A stretch of DNA of 64,000 nt from Perca fluviatilis. Lineage: Eukaryota > Chordata > Actinopteri > Perciformes > Percidae. Position 1 is the stretch's first letter. Each line of letters starts with the position of its first letter. The position numbers and the translations under genes were made by a program. The notes beneath the pieces were generated by a model. That model was not told the origin of the DNA, ran no database searches, and saw only the letters and a list, made by a program, of their open reading frames with translations. The stretch is taken from positions 10,637,934 to 10,701,933 of the forward strand of contig NC_053123.1 of NCBI RefSeq assembly GCF_010015445.1. The letters are read 5' to 3'. Shown piece after piece: positions 1-12,395 of the stretch.

Positions 1-639
1 TGCATGTGTGCCAGGAAAACTATATATTTATTTGTTAATAACCAATTTTACTGTTTCAATACCATTCATTTCAGATCCTGACTACACTGGAAATTAGTTA
101 TGTGCTTTCAAAGTAAAGTAAAATTGGTAGAACCGGTATTTTCTGAAGGAAATGACATATTTTCAAAATGTGGCACCCACTCTTGAGGAGATGGTAATAA
201 TTTCTTGCTCTGTCAATTTCTCGATGTATCCTTCAAAAGCATTTGGGATAGAACTACCCAGTATAAAAACCTTGCAAATGTTGTATGGAGACATATAACA
301 AGCCATAAATTGTTGCAATGCTGAAATGATGTGCTCAATTGCCTGATAATTTAAAAATGAGATTACCTCAACAAGCCTCAACATTATGGATATTACAGAA
401 TTCAAATACATAAATGGAAAATGAATATTTGTTTATATAAATTGTAATAAACAATTCTGTCTATATTGAAATGTGACTGCATAACCCTGACATCCCCCAG
501 GGTTCAACATCTCTCTTTGGCCAAATACTGCAAGATATAGGGTGTTAAACAGATTACACACATTTACCTATACTTTCACTGAATGACTGTGGTACTATGG
601 AGTCACGGTGTCAGTGCTTAGAGAAAGTTAACAACTATA
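1..639. other. AT-rich DNA, no feature seen
   Basis: Only short reading frames occur here and none resembles a protein I recognise. No repeat termini, tRNA or promoter can be supported. The L2 remnant that follows may extend slightly into the last bases. Confidence 0.5.
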
Positions 640-1150
640 TCAACTCATATTTCCTTTACTTAAATAAAGACAAGACAGAGAAATACTCAGTTATTGCTTG
701 TTTATTCTGAGGCTAGAAAGACCAAAGGCCTACAATCTAGCTTCAGCAGGCACATCAAGGCAATAACTAAATCAGCCTTTCATCATTTAAAAAAAAATAG
801 CAAGAGTTACAGGTTGCATGTCTGTACAAGATTTAAAGAAACCTATTAATGCTTTAATCTCCAGCAGGCGGGACTATTGCAAAGGTCTCTTGTTTGATCT
901 TTCCAAAAAAGAGCATTTGACAACGGCAGCACTTTCAAAATGCTGCTGCCAGACATCTGACAAGTACCAGAATAGCTGAACACATTACTTCCACTCATAT
1001 TTCTGTACACTAGATATTTTAAAGTGCCTCTGCTCATTTATAAATGAGTTAATGGCCGAGGGCCCAACATTTTCTGACATGTTTGAAGAATATAAATGCG
1101 GAGGGTCCCTAAGATATAAAGCAGTGCTAGTAGTGCCTTAAGTAAAATTC
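640..1150 (+). pseudogene. L2-type LINE reverse transcriptase C-terminal remnant
   Basis: Translating + in shifting frames gives pieces typical of the C-terminal third of L2/CR1-like reverse transcriptases. A Leu-Asn-Lys-Asp-Lys-Thr-Glu motif lies near 660-680. It is followed by a His-Ile-Lys-Ala-Ile-Thr-Lys-Ser-Ala-Phe-His-His stretch (about 750-790) and then Ala-Leu-Ile-Ser-Ser-Arg-Arg-Asp-Tyr-Cys (about 850-880), which matches the family's 'xxISSRLDYCN' block. The catalytic YADD region is absent, so this is a 5'-truncated copy, and several stops and frame changes make it inactive. The block order is seen directly; the L2 assignment is recognition of the family pattern without a search. It shares these blocks with the better preserved L2 copy on the - strand at 53.6-56.4 kb. 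Confidence 0.6.
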
Positions 1151-2689
1151 TTGTAGATACTTTCCCAAAGAATTACAGTATTTCGTACCAAGGCTAATAC
1201 CTAGCTGTCTTCAATGCTAAATAATCTGTGTGTTTTATAAAATTACAAATGAAAACCTCATGGAGAACTTTAAAGAATCCACGAATGAGCACAGCACCAA
1301 ACTTCTGAAGCCCCAAGGGGGGAAGATTTTCATCTGAGATTAATCTCTTGAGATATTAAGACAATATTTCTGAACAGTGACCAAGATTTTTTTTATTGAT
1401 GCTAGCAGATGTCTGAGTGAGCAGTAACAGTTTCAATGTTTGCAATGTAGGCTTTACATGCTCCTTACATTTATATACGTAATTATAACCCCTACGCTGA
1501 CCCCTGTCAAGACTTGGACAATAGATTTAGTTTTCTCTTGTTGAACCTGTTAATACAACAATGTATAGTACACCGATATTTTGACTAATAATAAACTATT
1601 TAATGTAGAAGTTTCGATCATCATATTTTGAATATTTTGTGTCCTTATTTACTTCAACAAACCTGTATATCTTATATATTTCTTCACCATTTGGTATTTG
1701 GTGGGTAGGGACCCCTAATAAAATAGTCAATTTTGGTAATCATTTTTGCAAGGGCCAAGTCTTTTGTCAATAAGTGCATGCATTATCTTCTGTGGTTACG
1801 CTTTAAAAAATAATACATGCAGAAAAAAAGTGTTTACTTGGCTCTTTACTCGACCAATTTATTTCACAATCCATCATTTTCGACTACATTTTGACAGATA
1901 GGCTACATGCCTTCTTTGCCTTGTGTGTCAGTCTATTGAAGTCATCTGAGAATTGTAGTATTTCAAATGAAGAAGAAACCATGATGGTGGTGTGTTCTTC
2001 CCTCCACATAAAATCCCCAAGTGTCTTATTGCCCATAGCTAGCTACATTCAGCCAACATCAAACCAACTAGGAATTTGGCTTTGACAATCTTGATATCAG
2101 TGAGACATTGTGTTTTACACTTACTCTGTAATCCGCCTGAAAAAATCTGGAGTTAATAAAGTATGCACAGAGAGAGCATACAGTAGCCTATACTTAGGTG
2201 ATGGCAACACAACTAAATATGCATAAATTCAAAGCTATGAATTTCAGTTTTGCAGCTGCTAATGGGTTTCCTCGTTTGAAACTTTAAAATAATTTTACAT
2301 GATTGTAGCACATTATGCTCAAAACTGTTTTCCATGTTTGTGAATGAGGGAAAAAGGATCTGATATAACAACCCGCTTTCACACCCAACTCGTCAAATAC
2401 AGCAGCTTGTTCTCTGCCGTCAGCGTCTGATACCGCACACATGGCACGCTTTAGCATCTGTATGAGGAGCATTGGGCTTTGACTGTGGTGCTGTGAGATG
2501 ATGTATAGTATAGAGTGCCAAAGTTTGTAGCGATAAAGAACTCCAAGGTCCACGTGGATATGTATGTGTGTAACAAACACTTCCTTGTATACAGTCTATG
2601 AACAAACACTGGACTCTCACCTCTCACCCACGAAACTGTTGTGTCCAGTGTGAAACCGAAAGTCAGTGTTGACTTACTTACTTAACTAA

Positions 2690-2805
2690 CGTCACATACG
2701 TAATGTACGTAACAATCAAATGATATTAACCCAAACCATGACCTTTTCCTTAACCTAACCAAATAGCTTTGTTGCCTGAACCTAAACAATACTTTGCATG
2801 CTGAA
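2690..2805. repeat. dispersed fish repeat fragment (weak)
   Basis: The segment has runs of 'acgtaa'-type sequence followed by 'aacccaaaccatgacctttt' and 'cctaaccaa'. I associate this pattern with a common teleost interspersed repeat. Family and boundaries cannot be fixed by eye. Confidence 0.3.
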
Positions 2806-3264
2806 AAATTTACCCAGATCATTAAAAATGGCAAGGGATCATCACGAAGGGTCTGTATGTGATGAGTTGGTAATGAGAATGTGTTGGATATAAAAACAAC
2901 TCTTTACATTTCGATCTGGAAAATAGGTTTAAGTAAATCAGAAATGATCCAGTCATTAGTTTTGCTGTAATCTCAGTCACATATAAATGTACCATTGATC
3001 TTTACAGTGGCTGTGAAGCCCCTTGTGTAAAAGTTACATGTAATTGTACCATTGATAAAATTATTCTGATGGAATAAGTATGTGGAAAACGTACTATACA
3101 CATTTGTGCAGTCTGTGTTGCTTTGAGGGGTTTATTCTGTTATACAAAGTGTCACACTTCACAATAACTACCCAGATCAGGCCTGCTACAGTAATACAGG
3201 TATGCTAACATTTGAGTAAATGTGAGTTACTAGCCAAACAGAATGACACAGGATGGCCATGTCA

Positions 3265-3410
3265 GTTGTTCATCATTCAGTCAACCAGTTTGGTCCAGAC
3301 ATAAATATCTCTCAACTTCTTGATGGATTGCCATGACATTTTGTACAGAAATTTGTTATGCCCTGTGAATGACTTAGGTGATCTCCTGACTTATCCTCTA
3401 GCTGAGCATG
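3265..3410 (+). repeat. dispersed fish repeat, copy 1 of 4
   Basis: 'gatggattgccatgacattttgtacag...ggtgatctcctgac' resembles a teleost repeat with the recurring phrases 'attgccatgaaatttggtac' and 'ggtgatcccctgactttt'. Other copies lie at 45135-45560, 48480-48570 (reverse) and 51850-52160 (reverse). It is non-coding and its transposon class is unknown to me. Confidence 0.45.
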
Positions 3411-4852
3411 TATAGCAATAACTGACTAAATGTTTTCTTGGATAAATGCCACACGCTACAATATGTGCTTGCCTTCTACAGAAAAAGAGAGTGTGTATGT
3501 AGTACGTCATATCAGTACAAGCCACAGAGTCATTTCAACAGCTTCAAAGATCCTGCATATTTTAATGTACGGATGATTTGATCAAGTGATTAGCTGCTTG
3601 TTGACTTTAATTTTAATTTATCCATCTCTTAACAATTGCAAGAAACTGTTTATGATTACGGTGTCTGATTATTGTAATAGATTATAGAAAATTATGTATG
3701 TCGTTCAGATTGCATCTGGGAAATAATCACAGAGTGGTACAATAGGCCTATCACAAAGTGATGGGGCGCACACTCTTACTGGGTGACCTGGAGGTCGCCC
3801 CATTCCTCCTATTTTTTTAATGTTAAAATTCAATTTTAACATTTTACAGTAACCCTTTTAAAACAAGTTCACAAAGGTCAGTTTTTGGATTACTACTGAG
3901 CCTATAGAAGCAGTTGTACTCTGTACTCTAAAGGAGCTATGAGAAATAATTACTAATGATGTCACTAGGGGTTATTTCTGCTTTGGTTTAATAGTTACAA
4001 CAGAAGTTACATTTGTTACATTTGTGCCAGGGAGGGTCTAACCAAAAGATCCAATAGATCCAGCGTTTTCAGAGCTTGACCTATACAAAGTAATCTGCTG
4101 TTTAGAATTTGACTTTGTATCTTGTGTCCTGCTTTGCATGCAAGTGCAGCACAATCCCTTTGATTGGCTTTTGAAAATGTCCTACACAAAGCTAATACAC
4201 GTTGGATACAGAAACTAAGGTGATCCTTCATTTCTCCCTCAATTATTTGTAGATGGCATGTATGTTTAAGAACTGAGTTGAGAACAGCTTTCGTACTATG
4301 AATATAATTTTAATATATATATATAAATAATATAATTGTCAAATATCTAGTCAAATATTTGTGCTACCATTGAAGCACTGAGACAGGGACATGTTTATAT
4401 TAGGTTATTCCATTGTTCAATATCAACCTTATTTATTACTTTGATCAAATAATTAATTAAATTGCAAGAATGATTGTGCACAATGTCAGTAGAAATAATG
4501 TTGCAAGGGCCTGTCTTATGTGAAGTTTCTATAATAGCTGGACTGTAATGAAGATGAAATTCAAGATCACACTCCAAACATCAAATAAAAACAGACACGT
4601 GTAATCTCATTACCATATCAGCTTCAGGGTACAGTACCTGTGGAGACAGAAATTAATATGAAATTGCTGTTGGAATCATCAATTCCAATGCATTATTTTT
4701 TGTCTTTGCCACTTAATATGTTCCTCCACAGGTGATCAAAAACACACCACAAGTTGTATTTTAAGGGAGGATTTGAGCAAAGACTAGGGGACATTTCAAT
4801 ATCTGAATACTTTCGCTCTCAAGTGTCTTTTCACTGCCACCTGGAAACAGAG

Positions 4853-4957
<105 letters not shown>

Positions 4958-7579
4958 GGGGAGAGAGATGACAGTTTTTTTTCATTACATGAACATGGAC
5001 ATAATGAACGCTATACACTCAATGTTTATGTTGTGCAGAGGTGCTGTCCCAGTAGGGCCTGCCCTAGACTTTTGGTGGCCCTAACCAAGATTTGGTTCGA
5101 GGGTTCCCCTCATTGTAACGTGTTGTCACTTCCCATTACACTGAACCAACTTGTGTATTGCAAATATTATTTTAAGCACACATAATGTACAAATAATCAT
5201 GTAAGGCATAAAGTGAGGTCTATTAGCAGCTCCACTATCTTTAAATAGACTGCCGTAAATGCAGTATTTATCTATTACCCAGTTATCCTATGAGTGATCC
5301 TTCTCCAGGCCTTCAGCTCGATCTGGTTAAAGTTTGATTGATATTTTAGTGGTACTTTTTCATTGGAAAGGCCTGAATCTCACCTTTCTTAATACATGTC
5401 CAAATGTATAATGGTTATGACACAACCAAAAACATATCATGCATAAGGCAACCATATGGTAAAGAACATACATTTAATACAAATAATTGATCATATTTGT
5501 CTGAATACTTGATGGTTATTATTTACTGACAAGTGCAATGCCAAAGATTTTTTCTTGGGAAATTGTGACTTTAATCTCAGAGAATATTCTGTAATCTCAG
5601 AGAATATTCAAGGTTTGTTTCTCACAACTTTACTATTTATATATCGGAAACTCTAAGTTCTTTTCTTAGAACATGACCCCCCTCTCCCGGCTCTGTAATT
5701 TTTAATTAAATTTTGCCTACAATGGCCCTAATTTGGGTTGTAAAAGAGAGATGGAAAAAATAAGATAAAAAACCATAGACAGAAAAGATTAATTTGTAAT
5801 TAAATTTCTTCAGATCCTGTAACTCAAAATGCAAAGAAAGGTGTTTATCATTGATGCCTTTCATTTAGAAACTTGCTCCTGATTCATATGGCTATTTCCA
5901 AAAAGGGAATTTTATATTGCTCATTTAGCTGTCAAGGAATTCATTGATGGATATCTGATGAATATTCATGACAGCATACTGACACAATGTTACAAATTAA
6001 TCCTCCACTCATCTTTATCTTGCTGGCTCAGAGTTTAGAAATGAATTTCAATAAAGCACATTTTTCAGTGCAACTATTTTGCTGTGCCCAATAAAAAAGT
6101 CACTTATCAATCAGTCATGTCTGAATCAATAGTGGACAACTACACAAACTGTTTGGCATTGCTGTTGGCATTGCATCACTTGGGTATTACCAGAAATACC
6201 AGATAATGTATATGCATATAAATTTTAATCATTCACCTATTGTTAATGTCTAGATGGTGACATGTGTTGCCTAAAATGGATTTCAGATGAGCAGAATTTA
6301 GGTCTAGCACTATTTACAGGATTTACTGATATTACAGATACAGGGGCTATAGTTCCTCTGAGCAACAGACTACCAAGCAGCAAACTCCAAGGATGTATTT
6401 GTTACAAATAAAGCTCTGAACAAAAGTTCAGTTAAAAAGAGGACAATTAAAAAATAAAAAAAACATGTTGGTTTCTTTGCAGATTTAGCTAATTTCATTT
6501 AGTCACTTCTTCCTGTCTTTACTCCTCCATCTTCCATCCCTGAAAAAACTGTGGTTTGACATCAAGAATGTTCCAACCCCTCAGATGTGGAGGAGGAGTG
6601 AGGAGAGACAGGTGTATCTTTTTTTGTGGATAAACACCCCTTCAGTGAGAATGTGGTTATTGATTGGTCACTGCAGCTTATCTAATGGGACTGCTGTGAA
6701 TTGAACAAACAGCAGTGCTGACTACAGCTGTGAAGTTATAAAACATTTTCCATGAAGGGAATAGTACAGATGTGCGTACAGTTCCAATGATTAATGGATT
6801 ATAAACACTTTCAACTGTGCCCAGTGTAAAAAGGCTTTTTTCTTTCCTTATATGTACAAGCTTAACACACCTGTAACATTTTAGCGACATTATGTATGTT
6901 CTGTTCTTTCAGTAGTAATGCTTTCTGACAATCTTTTAATGTGTGGTTGAAAGCATTAATACATTATTTCTACACATTATAGCACACTGATTTGGACATG
7001 TCCACCATACTCTGAATTGAAGAAAAAATAATAGATACTGTGTCTGTCAGTCTATGTATAATTGCTCTAATGTAAAGCAAATATTTGAAGTTAATCATGA
7101 TAATTCTATGATACTGAAGTGAATCAAAGTTGGGCAACCTATCCCTCAGATCAGTTGTGTCACAAACAGGGACACATGATTATCCAGTCCCGGCAGCATG
7201 GACAGGCATTGAGGGTCCCGCCCTGCCTATTGAATCCATTATACCGACCCTGGATGAGCCCATGTCCCCAAATTCGTACTAGCTAAATGTAATGACCCTC
7301 CTACAGAGGTCCGTGCTAAGCCTGTTTATGTCATGTGTAGGCTACTCACCTGCTAAATAAAAATGCCAGCCCATGGATTTATGTCTGCCGCCAGGTCTCT
7401 GATTATTGAATAGAATGTAAGAAAACAGTATAACATATTAGGTCAATAATACTACATTAATACAGACAAACACTTAGTATCATTACCATTCATATTATAT
7501 ACAAGTCTGGTGTATGCTGTTTACATAGCCTACTAGACTTGCTGACTGTGCTGCTAATCACACCACTGTCACTTTCATC
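4958..7579. other. unique AT-rich DNA
   Basis: No gene is supported. The only internal structure I see is a tandem duplication of about 19 bp ('taatctcagagaatattc' twice) near 5571-5610. The rest is AT-rich with short frames only. Confidence 0.5.
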
Positions 7580-7737
7580 TTGTCATTCTTGTCTGTAATT
7601 GCTCTTGTATACTTTCTATCTTTACTTCTATTCTTATTATTTATTTTTAAATTTCTCTATCTGTACTATCTGTCGTGCCACTGCAACAACAGAATTTTCC
7701 CTCTGACGATCAATAAAGGCTTATCTTATCTTACTGT
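7580..7737 (+). repeat. LINE 3' tail fragment
   Basis: A T-rich segment leads to 'ccctctgacgatcaataaag' followed by 'gcttatcttatcttactg'. This matches the usual 3' UTR end of several fish LINEs: a 'gatcaataaag' block followed by short tandem repeats of the tail. No coding part remains. Confidence 0.5.
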
Positions 7738-8254
7738 TAAAGGAATTGACTACAGATGTATTGTGAGATCATGCAGAATCAGAAAAGGGAGAACAGACAA
7801 TGTCAAAATATACTCTTCTTGAGTAGCATGCTGATGAAGTAAAGTAGGTTCTACTGCATAATCCCTGGTCTTATCAGCAATAATTACGTTGCTTTCAGCA
7901 CCGTAATAGCGGACAACAGGTCAATTAGTAGTCTCGCATTGCCAGACCTTCCTCCACAGCGCTGTGGAAGAAGGTCTGGCGAGTCCACACAGCATTCCGG
8001 AATGGGAGAAAAACGTGCTCTGGTTTATTGGCTTTTTTTTGTGATCAATTTTTTATTAGCACCATTTATCTCGTTCAGAAATACAAAACAAATTCCATAA
8101 TGTATGACAGGTAATGTCATATGGTGCACAGAACAGAGAAACACAAATTACACAAAAACAAAAACCCTCTCCCACCCCCCACCCTCTGCGGTGTCAAGGA
8201 AAACAAAACAAACAAACAAACAGAAATCACACCTTGCCTAATCACTCTCCTCTA

Positions 8255-9082
8255 GGGCCCCGTCCACACGTACCAAAACGATCTTTTTTTTACCCGTCTT
8301 CCCTGGATTCGTTTCAAGAAAAGTTGCGTCCAAACGAATCCACTTGTAAATGACTCAACACGCTACTTCATATTCCAGGCCTATAGGCGGCGCTGTTTCT
8401 GCTACAGAAATTCACCAAAAACGGAGAAGAAGAGCATAGTCACTTCTACTTCCTATCATAACATGACTAGATTATAACGTTCTCTTAATACATCCGTGGA
8501 CTATAATACCTTTCACCACTGCTCATCTTATAAAGGCTGCCGCAAGAAAACGTGTCTTTGTTTACATTGTATAATGTGCTGTTGGATTGCCTTTTATTTT
8601 GCATGATTGCAGCGCGCTAGTAGCGAGCTAACGTTAGCGCGCCAACGTTAGCTAGCTCTAACATCGGCAGTCAAACAAACATCAATGATCCATGAATGAC
8701 GTTGGCTACATAACGTTAGCAATATATCTTGTGTAGAATCCAGAGGGAAGGGTCAGGGAGCAGAGACACAGTATTTAGATGAAGTGAGCTGGTTTGACCA
8801 TGGAGATGGGACATGCTCGCTTAGCTTCAACGCAGTTGTGTGCGTCAGCGGCCGTGGGAGAGGGTGTAAAAGAGGGGTGTGGCGATGACATCATCGATAC
8901 GGATCCGTATTCACCATCCATACGAAGCCAAACGAGAGCCGTTTTCGGATTTTTTCACCCTGAGACCAGGTTTCAAAAAAGTGCGTTTTCAGGCAGTGCG
9001 TTTGCAGGATTCGTCTGGACGGTCGGCCCAAACGATGCAAAACGTGCGTTTGCACAAAAAAACGTTTCCGTGTGGACGGCCC
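8255..9082. mobile_element. MITE with 3-bp CTA duplication
   Basis: The termini are inverted repeats: left 'gggccccgtccacacg', right the complement of 'gggccgtccacacg'. Both are flanked by the trinucleotide CTA (8252-8254 and 9083-9085). A 3-bp duplication suggests a PIF/Harbinger-type element, but CTA is not the classic TWA, so this is tentative. The interior is non-coding. It is inserted within the L1 3' UTR, so it is the youngest layer here. Confidence 0.65.
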
Positions 9083-9084
9083 CT

Positions 9085-9453
9085 AGATCTTGTGGGGCTG
9101 AGGTCATGAAGTCTGATATTTGTGCTGCTGTGCTTTCCCGCAGGTTGATAGTTGATGATTTGGCTTTCTTAATCCTTGCTGTTGAGAGCTCAAGCATAAC
9201 TAACTAACCACTGTTTTATACAAAGCAAGTGAGGGGGGAGCCAGCGTTGAGCTATCATTTTCTTGGTTGCAGTTGAGCCGGCTAGCCAAATTTTCCTCTG
9301 TCTCCCAAGCATGTGTAATTTAGAGTCGTCATTTAGTAACAAAACAATCGGGTCAGTAAGAATTCGACATCCTATCACATCAGATATTATTGATGTTGTT
9401 TTATTCCAGAACTCATGCACCTGTTCACACTCCCAGACAATATGCAGGAAAGC
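9085..9453 (-). pseudogene. L1 ORF2 C-terminal remnant
   Basis: The - strand frames encode a C-terminal stretch like that of vertebrate L1 ORF2p. A Cys-containing block reads 'HIVWECEQVHEFWN', and then a 'RQRKIWLAGSTATKKMIAQRW' type block appears (Arg-x-Arg-Lys ... Thr-Ala-x-Lys-Lys-x-Ile ... Trp), followed by a short tail. In L1 these blocks lie downstream of the reverse transcriptase, in the C-rich end. All catalytic domains are missing through 5' truncation, and a stop near 9190 breaks the frame. Its place directly upstream of a 3' UTR with a poly(A) tail supports the L1 assignment. The exact L1 clade cannot be told from this piece. Confidence 0.65.
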
Positions 9454-9770
9454 TATTGGCATTTTTTTAAACCAATCACAATCGTCTTGGGTGTTGCTAA
9501 GCGCCAGATGGAGCAACAGTGCCTCTGCAAAATAGCCTCGGGAAGGAACTTGTTTGGGTGGAACATGTGTACGTTCAAAGGTTGTTTTAGTCTTGCAACA
9601 GAAAACTCAGATTGTACAGATAGTCTAGCTAGCTGTCTGGATTTACCCTGCAGAGATCTGAGGAGCAGTTAACCATAGTCCTCAGAAATCCACCGGAGTT
9701 TAAAATTACAGCACAAAGAAAGCAGAAGGTAACGGGACATCCGAAAACCGACATCCGAAAACAGTGTCAT

Positions 9771-10395
9771 CCGGAGATGTATTTTTCAGATGTATACTGT
9801 AATTCTGAACTTAGACTCCATGATGCATAAGAAGCAAGCGAATTAGGAAAACAGTTAAGTCATGCTTGTTAAGCAATGGCTCCTCTCATTACTGTGAAAA
9901 ATGTGTTGTTTCCTCCAGACATTTACTCCAATTGTTACAAAGTCTTTCAATGTATGTACATTTGAAGAAAGTGATGAGCTAGTTTTTGACAGCAAAGTGG
10001 CACACATGATGGAAAGGGTGCCATAAAACCTGCCACTCTCTTGGCATAGCAGCCTGTATTGAAACATTACTCTCTGTCGCCATAGGGCCTAGTAGAATCC
10101 CTTACTTTTAACCAAAAGCACATGGGGCCCATCACTAATTCTAGGCACATTTACGCTCATATTTTAGCAACTGACACATATCCATACAGCAGCAGCAGGT
10201 GTGTCCTGTCAGATATTGTCGTTTACTGCAGTTATCTTTGACAGCAAGTCAGACTAGACTAGCGCTAGTGATGTGCTGATGGTCAAGACATTTACTTCAT
10301 AGTTTACAGCCATTCTTTTGTAAAGGGCATATATGGCAAATTCTGTCTGCAGAAGAATGCAGAAGAGAAGCTGTTAATTTAAATCCAGCAAACAT
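9771..10395. other. no feature seen
   Basis: A short - strand frame at 9855-10067 (70 aa) has no recognisable motif. No repeat termini are apparent before the TTAA element that starts at 10400. Confidence 0.45.
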
Positions 10396-11212
10396 TTAAA
10401 GGTCCAATATGTAATATTTGTACTGTAATAAATCCAAAAATGACACCAATGCCTCATCAGATATTAAGGAAACATGTTAAACTGAAATACTATCTTTTCT
10501 GACAACAATGCTAATTTCAGTATTTTTCTTTTTGAAATTTACATTCCGTGACGGAATTTATGTTTATGTTTTGATCTGTGTGTTGTTATCAAGGGCCCAG
10601 TTTGACAGCCAGGCCGGGTTGCCAGATATACCTGTAAAAACGTAAACCCAGCGCGCTACAGCTGTAACGTTAGTACAGCCATGAAAGCAGCAAACAAACA
10701 AACAGGATCAATTGAGATAGATTCTACCCGACCTAAAAAAAAGAAAACAGCATGTTTCTAACAGTTGCGTGACCAGAGACATAACAACCCCCTGGTAAAT
10801 AATGGAGATGTATTTGAAAGATGGAGACAGCTTAGAGCCCAAAAGGACGCGAGTTGGCTTATTTTCTCCTGAACGGCAATCAGCTAGCTTCAGGCTAATT
10901 TATCACAGCTACTAGGGACGGGCATTTTTGTCATTTCAACATTTGTGTTCTCACATTGAATTATATAGCTAGAGTACCCGAGTTGGTTACTCGCAAAAAC
11001 AATTGAGACACAGCCAGTAAAGTGATCCCGACTGGTCCTGGCTACCGCGCCATGCTAACCCTGCTACCTGTTAACGTTACCGGAGAACCAGGCAAGCGGC
11101 CCACGGCTGTTTACAGCGTTGTAGCCTCCTCAGCGGCTGGAGCCGACAACGGTGAGTTATTTTAAAGCCACGGAGAGGGGGCTGTAAATCGGAAAGAGAG
11201 GACTGTGAGTTT

Positions 11213-11410
11213 GCAGTGTGTTTAGCGATTTTTGCCATAATTCTAAGCCAATGAAGTGTGTTCCGTCGGTAAGGTAGTGGTATTTTTAGCGTTTCGTATT
11301 GTAATTCTAAGCCGAGGAAGTGTGCCTGACTGGCGTGTGGAGAGGACAGTGAGGTTGTTGTGTTTTTAGCGGTTCATACTGTAATTTTAAGCCGAAAAAG
11401 TGTGTCTGTC
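11213..11410. repeat. three imperfect repeats inside TTAA element
   Basis: The pattern 'tttagcg.tt....tgtaatt.taagccga.gaagtgtg' occurs three times, starting near 11221, 11285 and 11365 (spacings 64 and 80 bp). The copies have diverged from each other. Confidence 0.75.
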
Positions 11411-11464
11411 AGTTGGTTACAGAGCTCCGCGTGAGCACGGGCTTTTATGACTGTCAATATAGCC

Positions 11465-11578
11465 AGCATCTAACGTTAGCTACTCTGCTGTGCTGTGGAG
11501 TAATGTCTGGCTATGTGAGACTAGCATCTACCGTTAGCTACTCCGCTGTGCTGTGGAGTAATGTCTGGCTATGTGAGA
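11465..11578. repeat. 58-bp tandem duplication
   Basis: Two adjacent copies (11465-11522 and 11523-11578) begin 'agcatctaacgttagc' and 'agcatctaccgttagc' and end 'ctggctatgtgaga'. They differ at only a few positions, so the duplication is relatively young. Confidence 0.9.
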
Positions 11579-11750
11579 AAAGTGTCTAGCAACATTGTTG
11601 TGAATGCTGCGGTCTCAGCCTGGCAACCCCCGTGAACTTCGAGTCTGGGCAGGAGGGGGCGGGGGAAACGTATTTTGAATTGGTAGTGCAGTAACTATTT
11701 TAACTGCTAGCTGCCAGTATTACACACAATATTACATATTGCACCTTTAA

Positions 11751-12395
11751 CAAGACTCATTGTTAGATCCAATACAGTTGCATTTGCATTAATATGTAAC
11801 TATGTTGCTATCATGACAGTACAGTTCATAGGGCCCTAGTGTGCAAGGAATAGGCTGAACAGCAATCCCACGGTATGTATATATTTGTACTAAATACCAC
11901 ATTGGATGCCAGGTGTGCTATTATCCACATTCTTTGGTATAATTACAACAGAGTTTGTCAACACACCCACATGCACTAATGACACAATATAGTACCCTTA
12001 TCACCATAGAAAACCACAATCATATATCTTGGGATGTTTACATTTTGATCCTACTTTATTTCTGTGCAGTTGTTAACACTTTGCCTTAGCTGGGGAAACT
12101 CAACTGGTTGATCCAGGTCAAGTCTTTTCACCTGTATAGGCTCCACCATTATCATTATTAAATAGGTCAGGTTGTCATCCCCCATTGTTGTTCACAGGTG
12201 TCTTGACCCATTTTAAAGCTAAAAGTCGGTCCAGCAATACTGAAAGTTTTGTCGCTTTTTTGAAAGTTGTCTTCATCTTCTGTCTTTTTAGTTGCTGTGT
12301 AGAGCTTGCGCTGACATTGTAATGGGAGGCGTGTTGTTTGCTAGTAATAAAATGCATTGATTCATACGTCTCTTCTATTCATGATGAAGCATTTC
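11751..12395. other. no feature seen
   Basis: Unique-looking DNA between the TTAA element and the L2 fragment. No gene or repeat ends are recognised. Confidence 0.4.

Larger units (their letters stand above)
8033..9453 (-). mobile_element. 5'-truncated L1 LINE inserted in MITE
   Basis: The insertion lies inside MITE copy A. At its left edge is a T8 run (8033-8040), which is the poly(A) tail of an element on the - strand. The 7-bp sequence 'tattggc' occurs immediately before (8026-8032) and after (9454-9460) the insert, a target-site duplication expected of target-primed reverse transcription. The unbroken MITE copy at 37.4-37.8 kb has this site only once. The coding part is an L1 ORF2 C-terminus (separate entry). 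The 3' UTR is further split by a MITE at 8255-9082. Confidence 0.75.
7932..9770 (+). mobile_element. hairpin-ended MITE, copy A (split by L1)
   Basis: This copy begins around 'agtctcgcattgccagacc' and contains a near-perfect 40-bp palindrome at 7941-7980. The same family recurs in reverse at 37450-37812. The two copies align through 'ggaatgggagaaaaac.tgctctggtttattg', then 'gcaaaatagcctcgggaagg' and 'ttgttttagt.ttgcaacag'. Comparison with the unbroken copy B shows that 8033-9453 was inserted later. The element is non-coding. Its superfamily is not clear to me and the outer right end is approximate. Confidence 0.7.
10400..11746. mobile_element. TTAA-flanked non-autonomous element 1
   Basis: Terminal inverted repeats are 'aggtccaatatgtaatatt' on the left and the complement of 'aggtgcaatatgtaatatt' on the right. 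Both ends are flanked by TTAA (10396-10399 and 11747-11750). TTAA duplications are known for piggyBac and Kolobok DNA transposons. The termini resemble those of the larger Kolobok-like element at 16247-27269 (AGGTCCCATATGG). No coding remnant is visible. Two sets of internal tandem repeats are listed separately. Confidence 0.8.
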
